Source: Diabrotica undecimpunctata (taxonomy: Eukaryota; Arthropoda; Insecta; Coleoptera; Chrysomelidae). From it: a DNA stretch of 64,000 bases. The notes beneath the pieces were generated by a model. That model made no database searches. It was not told where the DNA came from and saw only the letters and a list, made by a program, of their open reading frames with translations. The position numbers and the translations under genes are program-made. Of this stretch, positions 1 through 10,622 are shown piece by piece. Positions within the stretch are counted from its first letter, which is position 1. Each line of letters starts with the position of its first letter. The DNA is taken from contig NC_092809.1 in the NCBI RefSeq assembly GCF_040954645.1, forward strand, positions 78,384,935 through 78,448,934. The letters run 5' to 3'.

Positions 1-407
1 AACTAAGAGTTAAAATATAGGAACATTTCTTTATTGTACTTGTGAAGAATTTGCACCCAAGGGAAGCAAATCATGAAATAAAACTATGAGCATCATTTAA
101 AGTTGTAAACCTTTTTTAACAATGCCCAATATATCCCTATATTTTTAAAATAGTTAACAAATTTATTTAATAACTAAATGAGAATTAACCTCTATTTTAG
201 TTGAAAATATGTTTATTTTTAAGAGTTCTACTTCTCAAAACAACAAAATAAATATATTTTCAACTAAAATTCTATGTTAATACAGAAAGGTTTTTTTCCA
301 TTAATTCACAATATACAATAAGAAATTAAAATGATTCAAATCTGATTGACCTTAAAATAGTTAGCAAAAAGTAATTGTTTTCAAATATAAGTTTTCTAAA
401 AAGAAAA
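1..407. other. AT-rich spacer with a foldback
   Basis: No gene is visible. An imperfect inverted repeat of about 26 bp lies at 196-221 and 245-270 (TTTTAGTTGAAAATATG against its complement) and may be a small MITE remnant. Confidence 0.5.
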
Positions 408-1930
408 TCAATGTAGGTTTGATTTATTCATGGTACTTGTATTCATATCATTCATATTAAATATTCCTCTGATGTTTCCAGTCTCTAAATGTTCTAAACA
501 ATAACTGTTGATACCATTTTCATTCTGCATCCTATAAGTGCCTTCTAAAATTGGTAATAGTTTGACACATACACTAAGATTTGACACCTTTAAAGCCCTT
601 ACCATTATCTTTTCTCCTGCTTCAGAGGTAACTGGTTTTCTTTTTCTTTGTCTGGTTTGCCTTTGGAGGTATTTTTCTCCCCTTCTCTCTTCTCCACTGC
701 TTCTTCCCAGGGTCAGGGTGATGTTGTCCCTTTCATCATGAACAAAGGTGCCTCTCTGGCGATCGTGAGAGGGATGGAGTTTAAATACTCTTCAACTTCC
801 GACACTTTCCTATCCCAATGTCTGTGTTGGCCATCCGATGCTATGCATAAAAATTTTGTGACCTCTTGTATGAATCTCTCTGAAGGGTTGCTCTGTGGAT
901 GATATATACCCACAAATTTTGTGTAGATCCTTCTTTGTCTCATCTGTCCTTTACATCTATTATTTGGAAAGTATGTATCATTATCTAATAGTGTGCTTCT
1001 AGGTGTTCTGATTTCTTCTATGCATTGATCAATCTTTCTAACTATTTTCTAACATACCTTTTGTTGTTCGGCAGCAATATAATTTTATGTATTTTGAGAA
1101 CAGGTCAATCATTACCAAAATATGTTTATTTCTTCGTGTGGTTTGGATTACAATTCATGGAATATTTGCATTTTTAAATGGTCTACTTTTATATTTCTGA
1201 CATATATCGCATTTTCTCTTGATATCTTTAGACATTTTATAGTCTTCTTTGCTTATATAATTTTACACGAAAACCAGTCAAACTTTCCTGCTTCCAATAT
1301 GTCCGTTGTTTTGGTGAATATTATTAATGATTTCTCCAACCAATTTGTTGGTTATCACATATAATTCTCTTCCTTCCAATCTCTCAATATAAATGTAATT
1401 TTCTCTTTCGGCCCTTCTTTAATCTGTTTGATCCAATTTTTTTTGGTTTCTCATGACATCTATCACCGAATAAATCCCTTCCTCATAGATCAATTGATTG
1501 ATTCCTACTTGTAGTATTTTCTGGTCTTCCTTCATAAACTTTTCATCTCTAGTCAGAGAGTCCACGATGATGTTATCTTTTACCTTTATGTATTTGAATT
1601 AATTCAATAAATTTTTCTTTATGTGGATTAAAGCAGCATAAATTTCGTACCTAATAAATAAAATCTTAATTTGTTGACACAGAAAAGCAAATTCTAATTC
1701 AGCAACGCTGTATTTCCTTTCATGAGTTTTTGTTACTCTGGAGACAAGACATATTGGTACTGTTTTGCCTTTATGTACTTGTGACAAAACCCCCACAAAT
1801 TTATGTATCAAAGCATCTGTTCTTAATATAAATGGCAATGTATAGATGGGATGGTATACTTTGACTCCACTTGTTAATTCCTCTTTTAAATTCATGAAAG
1901 CATGTTCTTGTTCTTGACCCTATTTCAAAA
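408..1930 (-). pseudogene. Ty3/gypsy pol relic (RNase H to integrase C-terminus)
   Basis: Pieces of a retrotransposon Pol lie in the expected order on the minus strand. An RNase H stretch with LRTDALIHKFVGVLSQ and a KYSVAELE motif is at 1599-1895. A zinc-binding region is near 1180-1380. The integrase core starts with HILVMIDLFSKY near 1100-1140. A later core segment with HPQSNPSERF is at 713-943. The post-integrase tail is at 408-605 (KLLPILEGTYRM, then RGIFN). Stops and frameshifts separate the pieces, and neither LTRs nor gag are visible. It is an old inactive fragment. Family beyond Ty3/gypsy cannot be assigned by eye, and it is not a close copy of the three better-preserved LTR elements in the window. 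Confidence 0.8.
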
Positions 1931-2779
1931 ATGGAATGATAAATTATTTCAACAGACTTATTCCGGATATCAGTCAAATAGAATTAGCATTGATTAGATT
2001 GTCAAAGAAAAATATAAATTGCCTCAATTAACCTTGATTAATAAGCACCATACGGACTCAAATATATTTTACTGCCCATTTACTCTTAATTTCTACCTTT
2101 TTCAATATATTTTCCTTAAATTCATTAGTTTTTATTATTTTGTAGTAAAACTAGTACACTTAGTTCAACAACCTTTTTTATTATCAAAAATGTAACACAC
2201 ACTTACATTTTCATTTTTTGTGTGCAAAATTCATTCATTCATTATACTACTATCACTTAATTTGTAAAAAGTGAATATTCTGATCATGTTCAGAATAAAA
2301 AAAATTCTTTTCAATTCAATAGCTGAAACCCCACCTCGCTACTTATGTAAAAAAGTCACCTCACTACTTATGGTTTAAAAAGGGATAATTCCCGGGAGTT
2401 GGCTGTATATCATATGAAGGGTACGGGGAAAAAAGGAGGCATGTCAGAAATAACACATTCTGAAATAAGGCGATTTTAATACTTCAAAACGGCAAAAAGA
2501 TTATAGTCTTGTCATTTACATTGATCAAGGTATTACCAGAGGTTAAATATAAGTTTTCAGTTAAATTTCAAAAACATAAATTATTCTACTTTCTTTATTT
2601 TGCCAAACATTTAGAAATTTTACACATTTAAGCTGGATTTATAGTTTGATGGACTGTAGACATAGACGCACTGCAGACGTAACAAACGGACTATAAATAT
2701 TATTAGAAATAATTTTAGAGTTTAGAATTTAACATCGGAAGATTTGAGATGAAACCTGAATGTTTTGTTAAGGACAAGA
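1931..2779. other. AT-rich spacer
   Basis: No gene, repeat or RNA feature can be supported here. Confidence 0.4.
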
Positions 2780-3070
2780 ATCGGAGATGGCGACAAGTTA
2801 CGAGTACCTCGGCACAATTATGCCAAATTACGGAAAGTTAACAGATTATAAATATAAAACATGGAGATATTTGAAAAGTCAAATCATCCAGGAAACAAAA
2901 TTGCACGCATATAACTCGCATATAAATCAAAGTACCAACACTTCTATACCAATGCAAGCAAGACATTCGTAATAAATAAAAGACATGCTAGTGCCATAAA
3001 TGCAGCAGGAGTTAGGCATATAATAACAGAGGGACGAACTATCGAGAAGAAAATGCAAAACAGCTATAAA
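2780..3070 (+). pseudogene. Possible LINE reverse-transcriptase tail fragment
   Basis: A short frame at 2787-2972 begins with SYEYLGTIMPNYGKL, which resembles the 'YLG' block after the catalytic region of non-LTR reverse transcriptases. It is followed by IKSQ/NQ-rich sequence without further landmarks, and the frame breaks at 2972. It is probably a decayed fragment, too short to place in a clade. Confidence 0.3.
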
Positions 3071-3678
3071 TGTAGATTAAGAAAATCAACTTTTTGAGTA
3101 CTTTCTCATTGAAAATTGAAACTTTTATAATAAAATTAAAATAACATTTTTGGTAAGTAATTTGCCATTATAATTTCAAATTATTAAATTGCAATATAAT
3201 ATTTGAATATCATTCAAAGTACTTATAATATTAGTCATATCTCTTTAACATCTAGTTCCGTTTATTCACTTGAACTAATAAATCTATGAATTTAAAAATG
3301 TGCGTCATTAAGATAAGATGAAAATCTGAGTCTTTGTCACTGACACCTGTTATTGCGTGATCACTAATTGTATTTTTCTCAGACTTAAATTTTACAAATT
3401 ATATCTATTTCAAAGTACTTCTATATATCAAAGATAAACAAAACTTTGCATTAAATGTTTTATAACTTTCTTCGTAATTATAAATCACTGTTTATTTAGT
3501 AATTATATTGTAGGACTATTATATAAGAGGGAGTATCTAAAATTAGAACTGACAATAAACTTAAAAAACAAAATATTTTTATATAAAATAATCCATAGGA
3601 AAATAAACAATGTACAAATAAACAATCTTATGAAGGGATGAAAATGACAAAATGAATTATATCAGCACTATAAATAAA

Positions 3679-3682
<4 letters not shown>
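3071..3682. other. AT-rich spacer
   Basis: No coding or repeat signal can be supported between the LINE-like fragment and the (AT)n tract. Confidence 0.4.

Positions 3683-3745
<63 letters not shown>
3683..3745. repeat. (AT)n microsatellite, left side of insertion
   Basis: About 60 bp of uninterrupted AT dinucleotides stop exactly where the mariner-like element begins. A matching tract resumes on its far side, so the element landed inside one AT repeat. Confidence 0.95.
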
Positions 3746-3748
<3 letters not shown>

Positions 3749-4951
3749 TACGATGCAAATGTATGGAATAAATTCATTATTTCAGAAACAGACGACTATA
3801 AAAAAAAATTTTTTTTTAAACACGTTAATTTTAATTTTTGAATGACTATCAACTGATATATATGTGTTGGACATTACGTCATCAGTGTCGGCGTAATGAC
3901 GTAATCGACGATTTTTTTAAATACAAATCGAGGTTACGCGACAGCTCATTTGAAGGGTCTCCTTATTGTCTTTGCAACGATGTAATCACTTGAATTTTAT
4001 TTCTACAGGGTTCACCAAAATTATGAACTTTGTTAAGTAACATGGAATTACAATAAATATTCATTCACTGAACTAAAATACACTAAGGAACGCCACTTGG
4101 AAAAAACAAAATAATGTTTTTTGCTGATTTCGAAAAAAAAAAAATACATTGATAATAAACAATGCTACATTATAATCTGAAATTAATTATTGTAGTAAGT
4201 ATTCCAAGTTATCTTTCAAATAAATATTTAAATCAATATTATCATTGACTCGTCTTTGTTTGTCAATGATTTGTGAATCTGTCAAATAATAGACGTCAAA
4301 TTTTTACTCTTCGAGTTTTTTGCCGACATTAATAATAGCATTTACAAAAATGAAACTAACAGAAACAGAACGAATCGAAATTTTAATCATGATTGGTTAT
4401 GATAGAGTGAGGACTCAATTTATTTAATGCTAAATACCCCAATCGCGAACGAATTACTCAATCAGTAGTAAATAAAATTAAAAAAAAATTAGAGAAACGG
4501 GAAAATTAGCAGTAAATAAAATTAAAAGAAAAATTACAGGAATAATGTAGAAGAGTTAAAGGAGCGCATCAGAACGGAAATTGTACAAATAACACCTGAA
4601 GTCATCGAAAACGTTAGGAAAGAATTTATTGCCCATCTTTCACATTGTATTATTGCTGAAGGTCGTCAATTTGAACATTTGTGGTAATTTAATTGTATTT
4701 AAGTAAACATTTATTGTAAGTTAAAAAGGCGATAAGAAAACCTTTCAAATGAGCTGTCGCGCGACCTCGGTTTGTATTTAAAAAAATCGTCGATTACGTC
4801 ATTACGCCGACACTGATGACGTAATGTCCAACACATTTATAGCAGTTGATGGCCATTTAAAAATTGACGTGTTTTAAGATTTTTTTTAAAGTCATCTTTT
4901 TCTGAAATAATGAATTTATTCCATACATTTGCATCATGCTATCATGCTATG
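3746..4951. mobile_element. Long-TIR IS630/Tc1/mariner-like element, internally deleted
   Basis: Two inverted arms of about 220-230 bp (about 3746-3975 and 4728-4951) match almost base for base. They share ATGCAAATGTATGG at the tip, TTGGACATTACGTCATCAGT, and GACAGCTCATTTGAA further in. Both ends abut TA within (AT)n, which fits a TA target. The last bases of the right arm carry a small duplication (CATGCTAT twice). Between the arms are only the two ends of a transposase gene (4350-4687, plus strand), so this is a non-autonomous deletion derivative. It resembles in plan, but not in terminal sequence, the element at 7991-18690. Confidence 0.88.
4350..4687 (+). pseudogene. Transposase remnant: N- and C-terminus only
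   Basis: The frame opens with MKLTETERIEILIMIGYDR followed by LFNAKYPNRERITQSVV, which is the N-terminal helix-turn-helix region of insect IS630/Tc1/mariner-type transposases. Near 4552 the sequence switches to ELKERIRTEIVQITPEVIE and ends HCIIAEGRQFEHLW plus stop, the usual C-terminus of the same family. The whole catalytic DDE core is missing. At the junction an AT-rich block of about 43 bp (4465-4550) is tandemly duplicated, probably a scar of the deletion. It cannot encode active transposase. Confidence 0.8.
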
Positions 4952-4956
4952 TATAT

Positions 4957-4962
<6 letters not shown>

Positions 4963-5011
<49 letters not shown>
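4963..5011. repeat. (AT)n microsatellite, right side of insertion
   Basis: This is a continuation of the AT tract interrupted by the 3746-4951 element. It also abuts the end of the Penelope-like element. Confidence 0.9.
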
Positions 5012-5018
<7 letters not shown>

Positions 5019-5089
5019 AGGAACACTCGAAGAGTGGTGGGGTTTTCGGTCAAAGTGGAGAAATAAAAGACAAAGAAGGTGGCTACTTC

Positions 5090-5145
5090 ATCTATTTATT
5101 GAAGACGTTTCGCTTTCTACTCAGAAAGCATCATCAGTTCATCTA
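5090..5145 (-). ncRNA. Hammerhead-ribozyme-like motif of the Penelope terminal repeat
   Basis: On the minus strand the sequence reads CTGATGA (5131-5137), then a hairpin GCTTTC-TGAGTA-GAAAGC, then GAAAC (5107-5111). This matches the hammerhead core of CUGAUGA, stem II and GAAA. A possible short stem III follows (CTTC pairing GAAG around an AT-rich loop). I could not build a convincing stem I, and one extra base sits between the core and stem II, so activity is uncertain. Penelope-like elements are known to carry hammerhead motifs in their terminal repeats. Confidence 0.5.
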
Positions 5146-5149
5146 AAAA

Positions 5150-6179
5150 GAACAATATGAAAAACCAAACATCCATAGAAAAGTTATAACATGTGTGTTA
5201 CCTTAGAAAGACATGTAGCAGTCAATGATATTAAATGTGTGAAAAAGCTTACGGCAATGGACATTTAGAGATTAAGTTGTATAAACAATTAATTGAAACT
5301 AGGTACAGTTTACAAATTAACAAACTTAGCACAGCAAAAGAACATGTGATAATGATACATGTATATAAAAAATTATTGTAAAAAACTTAAGTAAAAAACA
5401 TTAAAATTGATATGTAGAGAACTAGAAAGATCATAAGATGCACTTCCAACAATATATTATGAGTTAAATTTAATTTTGACTTTAGGTAACATTGTTGAAT
5501 AGGTTAAGATTAAAATATAATGTTTAAAAGTAAAATGAAGTTACCAGTTTTTAGCTTCCTAGGTGCCGCAAGTAAATGAATGTAACAAGTGTAACACCCA
5601 CGCCAACAACGTGAAAAGACAATGGCCTTGAGGTCAAAATATGACAGAACAGCAAGGCGAAATACCAACCTCTAGTGCAATAGAGCAGTACATTTAAAGA
5701 CTCTGATAAATCTGGGTGACAACTTGTCATTAAAAAGCCAAAAAATGAAAGGAAAAGGTGGTTAAGATCACCATTTTCCACTCAGTGATTGGTTTAGAAA
5801 ACCAATGAACAAAGCAAGCGAGGTCAATCCAAAATATCATATATTATAATATTTACGTTGTGACTGGTTAGCCAGCCAACAGGTGAAGATTGATTCAACT
5901 TCCACAGTCCAAGGTTCATAGCATTTGGAACTGTGAATGAAAAAGATTCTATGAATCAGTTTCAATTAAAAAATTTTACTAAACAAGTCAATCAAAAAAC
6001 AATTACTTAATATAATGTAAATGTGTTATTGACAAAATAATTAATAAAATGTAAGTTGATGAATCTAAGTTAATTAAAGAAAGAAAAATTTATTTTATTT
6101 TTATTTGAAATTATTAAATATGAAAATATGATAAAAAAACACCTTAGGGGACAATTTAAAGTAAACATATTAAGCCTAA
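5150..6179. other. 3' non-coding part of the Penelope-like element
   Basis: This stretch lies between the endonuclease remnant and the hammerhead-like block. A 76-codon frame at 5551-5781 has no family features and is probably chance. No other feature is supported. Confidence 0.45.
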
Positions 6180-6846
6180 TTCTGTAAAATTAATGCATGA
6201 TAAATTTGGCTCAAGTTACTAATGTCAGTTCTCTTATTAAGAGCATTAGGGTGTTTTAGTATTGAACACATTTTCAAAAACTGTCTTTTGACGAGATTGC
6301 GTTCATTAGAATTCAAGAATCTTAACTTCATTAAAGTTCACTTTGTGCTTAGAGTTAATAGCATGCTGGGCAAGAGCGCAAGTATGCTTAGATAAGTTGA
6401 TATCACTGCGGTGTGTCGTAAGACGCCCTCTCAGTGATATCCCTGTCTGACCGATGTAACATGAGTCACACTCAGCACAAGGTATATGATAGATTACATT
6501 AACTTGTTCCAGAAGGGACAAGGGTGTTTTAGTTTTAGAAAACAAATTTCTGACAGTCTTAGCCATTCTTAACTGCAATCTTAACAGGTACATTATTCTG
6601 TTTGTACAGTTTAACGAGTTTCTCAGTAACTTGAGGAAAATAAGGTAGAGATGAGTAATGGGTAGTTGGAGTCACAAGTACAATATTAGCTGGGTATCCC
6701 CTTATACAAAATGTTTTATACGATCTACTGTTACATTTAAACATAAAGTGACGTTTAACAACTTCACGTCTATTTACTTTTTTCGTTTCGTTTAAATGAG
6801 AAAATATGAAATTTGAAGGAAAATAGTAAATGCAGTTTTTTTCCAT
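6180..6846 (-). pseudogene. Penelope-like linker and GIY-YIG endonuclease, frameshifted
   Basis: Three frames carry one protein in order. First comes 6846-6559, a linker ending in YSSLPYFPQVTEKLVKLYK. Second is 6593-6306, containing VIYHIPCAECDSCYIGQTG, the CCHH-type GIY-YIG nuclease core, followed by RLTTHRSDI and the AQHAINSKHKVNF block. Third is about 6303-6180, a tail with NERNLVKRQFLKM and TDISNLSQIYHALI. Frameshifts near 6565 and 6305 break it. In an intact element this domain nicks target DNA to prime reverse transcription. The reverse transcriptase upstream is absent. Confidence 0.85.
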
Positions 6847-6883
6847 TGCTAATGTTAAAGTGTTGCTATACCAACTGTTTTGA

Positions 6884-6960
6884 GTAGATAAAGTATCACT
6901 TTAACCGCAAGGGTAGATAAAGTGACACTTTAACAGCAAGAGTAGATAAAATGTTTTAAC
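6884..6960. repeat. Short tandem repeat, about 31 bp x 2.5
   Basis: The unit GAGTAGATAAAGTRWCACTTT plus AACMGCAAG recurs at 6884, about 6912 and about 6942, the last copy being partial and diverged. Confidence 0.7.
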
Positions 6961-7990
6961 TTTTTTTTATTCAATAAAATTTACAAATTCAACCACATTA
7001 AGGATTAAAAACAACTGTAATTTTACAATTAACATTATTAGAAATATCTATTTTTGGAGCATCACAACTTGTACTCGTTTGCTTAACCACTTGATTCGAG
7101 GTACTGGATTGATTTTATATTTGATATATCCCCATCCCATATCCCTAGCAACGGAGCAACACAATTGCGATTTTTGTGCTAAAAATTACAATTTTCTTTG
7201 AAATTCTATTTTTCACCTGAACTTGAAATCTTGCTATAGAAAAAAATGTTGTATTGCACACGATGATAAAATCGCATTATCTTCTCGAGCATAAAAACGC
7301 ACTCGAAGATAAAGTACAATTTTATCGTCTTGTACAATAAATGACTTATTTTTTTATACAAACAGTTATATATACTGATTTGTACTATATACCATCAGAT
7401 ATCAACTTTTATTAGTTGTGTATGAAGTGTTTTAAAAATGTGATTTTTACTCGAGAGTAAAATATTTTTATTTTGACATTGAAAGTTAATATAAACGAAA
7501 TATGTTTAGAATTAAAAATAATTTTAAAATGTTCAACATTGTTTACAATAAAAAAACTATTTTTCAACATTTTCTCTACAATAAACTTAAAAATTTAAGT
7601 CTGTGTATTAATTTAATACATTTTAATAATTATAAATGTAATGAAACAATTGTAAATAAACTAAAATTTTAAAATCTACTGAGAATGTTAAAAAATGTAA
7701 AAATCTAATTTGAGTATACTAAATCCATAAAATTTTCCATATTATATTTTTATCGTATGTATGAAGAAAGTAAGCTCTATTATCTCTAAAAAAAAAAATA
7801 TATTTTATAAAAAAAATTATAATAATTTACACACGTTGAGTTGCGTCGAGTAGGCAACTTACAGTTGTTCTGAGCAACGCGGAGAGCTGAGATCATTTCA
7901 CTTAATATTTCTTTAAAATAACGACTAAAATTCAATATTAGTCAATATTAACATCTAAAAGTCAAAGTAATGATTATAAATGAATTATAT
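6961..7990. other. AT-rich spacer with a foldback
   Basis: No gene is visible. An imperfect inverted repeat at about 7248-7287 and 7302-7340 (ACGATGATAAAATCG against ATTTTATCGTC) may be a decayed MITE. Confidence 0.4.
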
Positions 7991-8292
7991 ACAGTGCTAG
8001 TCAAAAGTCCGTTCCCCCCTCATCTCTTTTGAATGGTTATTGTTATAATAGTGAAATTTAAAGGGAGGTAATAAACAGACGTAGTCTTCTCAACTAGTCA
8101 TAACAGGTGACGTAATAGTGAAAGATGACGTTACAGCGCCGATGTGGCAGATAATTTTAAATGGGACCTTATGGCAAGTGATACCTCGTTTAAAAGGTAT
8201 TGAAAATTCCTATTCAGTCATAATAATTTTGTTGAGTTTACGCTCATTTTGATGAATAAATGAAATAAATAAAATTGTAGCTTCTCATTCAA

Positions 8293-8691
8293 TTAATAAA
8301 TATTTAACAACCAGTTCTTATAGTAAGTGTTCAACTCTTGCTGTACTCGTTCAAATGTGTCGGGGGAAATTGCCCTACATTCTTCAACAATTCGTTGTTT
8401 CAAAATGTCAATATTGTCGGGTGCTGTAGCGTACAGTTTAGATTTCAAGTATCCCCATAGAAAAAATCTAATGGTGTAAGATCCGGTGACCGAGCTGGCC
8501 TTTCTGCCGTACCTTGTCGCCCAATCCATCTACCACGATATTTCTCATCTAGGTAATGTCTTACTGCACCATAATGGTGTGCAGGAGCACCATCTTGTTG
8601 AAACGTTATTTCCAAGTTGCTGAATTCATCTGGATTATCCTCCAGAATTTCAAGAATTAACGGTTCAATTGCATTTTGTAACATCTCCAGA
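8293..8691 (-). pseudogene. Transposase C-terminal half (mariner-like, DD36D spacing)
   Basis: This is the C-terminal half of the transposase of the 7991-18690 element. It contains ITFQQDGAPAHHYGAVRHYL with the second catalytic Asp, GRWIGR, then RSPDLTPLDFF with the third Asp. I count 36 residues between these Asp residues. A one-base frameshift near 8450-8530 separates this from FFLWGYLKSKLYATAP and the C-terminus (RIVEECRAISPDTFERVQ). The frame resumes upstream at 16280 beyond the LTR insertion, where GEV joins YLEML once one copy of the 4-bp target duplication is removed. It is inactive. Confidence 0.88.
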
Positions 8692-8695
8692 TACA
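8692..8695. repeat. Target-site duplication TACA (left)
   Basis: TACA directly flanks the left LTR at 8696 and recurs at 16276-16279 beyond the right LTR. A 4-bp duplication of this type is usual for gypsy/errantivirus integrases. Confidence 0.9.
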
Positions 8696-8929
8696 ACTTA
8701 AGGGTTGTCACTCCCGAAGGTACTTTTTAAAAAGGTCCTTTTAAAGGTACAACTGACAGAGTAACAGCACTTTATTTTATATAATTACAACTGGTTTTTG
8801 AATAAAAATTTACAGTATTTATATGAAATTAATTGATGACGACCTGTCTGCAATATGTGTCGAAACTGCTGATCGGCTGGGCTATTGAACTGCAATACTG
8901 CTGACAATCGGGGTTAATGTATCGTAATT
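8696..8929 (-). repeat. 3' LTR of errantivirus-like element
   Basis: The LTR is 234 bp, starts ACTTAAGGGTTGTCACTCCC on the plus strand and ends GTATCGTAATT. It differs from the 5' LTR only at GGTCC versus GGCCC near 8736. The env stop codon (8914-8916) lies inside it. Confidence 0.95.
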
Positions 8930-10622
8930 TCTCCATCCCCTGGGGAAGTTTTGTGAGGGATGAACAAAACTCTGTGAACTGTTTCTGAGGACTCTTGGCT
9001 TTGGTCAGGGATGTCTTCTGCTGTGGTTGGATTCTGCTCATCTTTTTCTTTTTTCAGTTTGCGTAGCTTGAGAAAACCAAAAATTAAAAGGATTGCTACC
9101 AGGATATATATCGGTGGTGTCCATATGTAGCTGTGGTCCATTTGTGTTGGAAGGATGGATTGGAACCTTTCTTCTTCCTGTGATAACTTGTGTAGTTCGT
9201 CTAAAGGAATTCTGTCCAATTTTAGGGGTTTGACTATTGGGTGGTTCTTCAGAATAGTGGTGGTCTTGACTTTTGGTAATGTTAGTGGTTCTTCTTTAAT
9301 TGTTGTTTTGGAATTCATGTAAACTTCATTATTGGTTCGTAGTTCACATCCTGGCGGTAACTCAATTAGATAGGTCCCTTCGAGTACTTCTATTTCAGTG
9401 GTGGTGCAATGGGTAGATACTTTCGTAGCCTTTGGAAAAACGGCAATGTAGTGTGCATCGGATACTTTTTGAATGATCGTTGTAGTGACAGTGACGGGAA
9501 CACTTTGGCATTGGGCAGCATCATTGATTAACTGGAGAATTTGGATGATGCAGTCATTAGTCTGGTCATTCTCTTGTGGAAATTTCTCAGGACAGATGAA
9601 TGATTTGGATTCGCTTCTTTTGCATGGTACATCCATATACTGAAAAAGGTCTGAGTTGTGGACTAGGTATGGACCAGGTGGAATGATTATTGTGTGATTA
9701 TTAGTTGGAAGGGAGTATAAATGGAAGTATTGAACGACTTGGAATGAAGAATAGGAAAATGTAAAATGAAAACAAGGGTGTGATTCGTGTAGTAACCATC
9801 GATGTCTATGATTTCATAGTATTTGGTTAAGTCTTCTTCCTGAATATAGGGAATCTGTGATGCAGGGTGGTGTTCAAGCATCTTTTGCACGGTCCATTTT
9901 ATTTCTTCAGGTTTAATGAGACCGTTGTGTAAAGTTTTGATTCTTGCAAATGTAATTGCTGTTTGTAGATCGTCCAGTATTTGTATAATTGTTTGTAAAT
10001 TTAGATTTATCTGGTCAAGGATATTTCGAACTTGCATATAATCATTAAAATCGAAAACGAATTGGTTCATCTCTAAGCTAATTTTGCTTGTCTCTTCAGC
10101 TATGATTTCTTGGTTGTGTGTAAGTAATGAAATTGTTTGGTTAAAATTTGTCATTATTCTTTTATTGAGACTGAGTTGGCTATTGATGTTGGTAATAATG
10201 TTCTGTTGGTTATTTTCAAGTGATTTAATGGCAGCGTTGTATCTTTCAGCGTCTTCTTGATCTAGATTACCAGAAATAGATTTTATTACACTTCCCAATC
10301 CGTTTATAAGTCCTCTTTTGCTTCTGGATTTTGGATATATTGTGTCTAGTTTCTCTTTTGCTGTTTGGAGGAGGTACTGTACAGTTTTATCAAAGTTTTG
10401 TAGGCTGTCAAAATATGGTTGACTAAGTCCATTTTCTATTGCTCTGTTGGTGGTGATATACTGAGATTCTATGGATTCAATCTCTTCTGCGATGGGTTCT
10501 AGATGGAAATAGTGGATGAAGTCATGAGTGCTGGTCTGTATCCTCGCTTGTCCAAGTTTAACTGGGAGGATTCCTGGATTGTCCTTCAGGTTTTGAATTT
10601 GAACTTGTTGGGCTGCTACCAA
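8914..10622 (-). pseudogene. env: env-type fusion glycoprotein gene, split by one frameshift
   Basis: Two adjoining frames, 10622-9687 (311 codons) and a frame ending at 8914 (240 codons from its first Met, open further upstream), together have the plan of errantivirus envelope proteins related to baculovirus F proteins. The first contains a furin-type site RSKR (residues 100-103) followed by a Gly-rich hydrophobic stretch, then a helical region rich in Asn/Gln. The second has Cys-rich segments, a membrane segment at about residues 171-190 and a Lys-rich cytoplasmic tail ending inside the LTR. A single shift near 9750-9780 separates the halves. Env of such elements is normally made from a spliced RNA, and the start overlaps the end of pol by 65 bp. 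As it stands the gene cannot make full-length Env. Confidence 0.82.
8930..8941 (-). promoter_or_regulatory. Polypurine tract of errantivirus-like element
   Basis: On the coding strand AGGGGATGGAGA lies directly upstream of the 3' LTR, the expected place and composition for the plus-strand primer. Confidence 0.8.

Larger units (their letters stand above)
5013..6850 (-). mobile_element. Penelope-like retroelement, 5'-truncated
   Basis: The coding remnant at 6180-6846 is the linker plus GIY-YIG endonuclease that is diagnostic of Penelope-like elements. Downstream lies about 1.1 kb without convincing reading frames. It ends at 5013-5150 in a block containing a hammerhead-like motif, a known component of the terminal repeats of these elements. 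The reverse transcriptase has been lost by 5' truncation. The left end meets (AT)n at 5012. Confidence 0.75.

Noticed and set aside
5551..5781. 76-codon frame in the Penelope-like element
   Set aside because: It has no recognisable motif and lies in the 3' non-coding part of the element.
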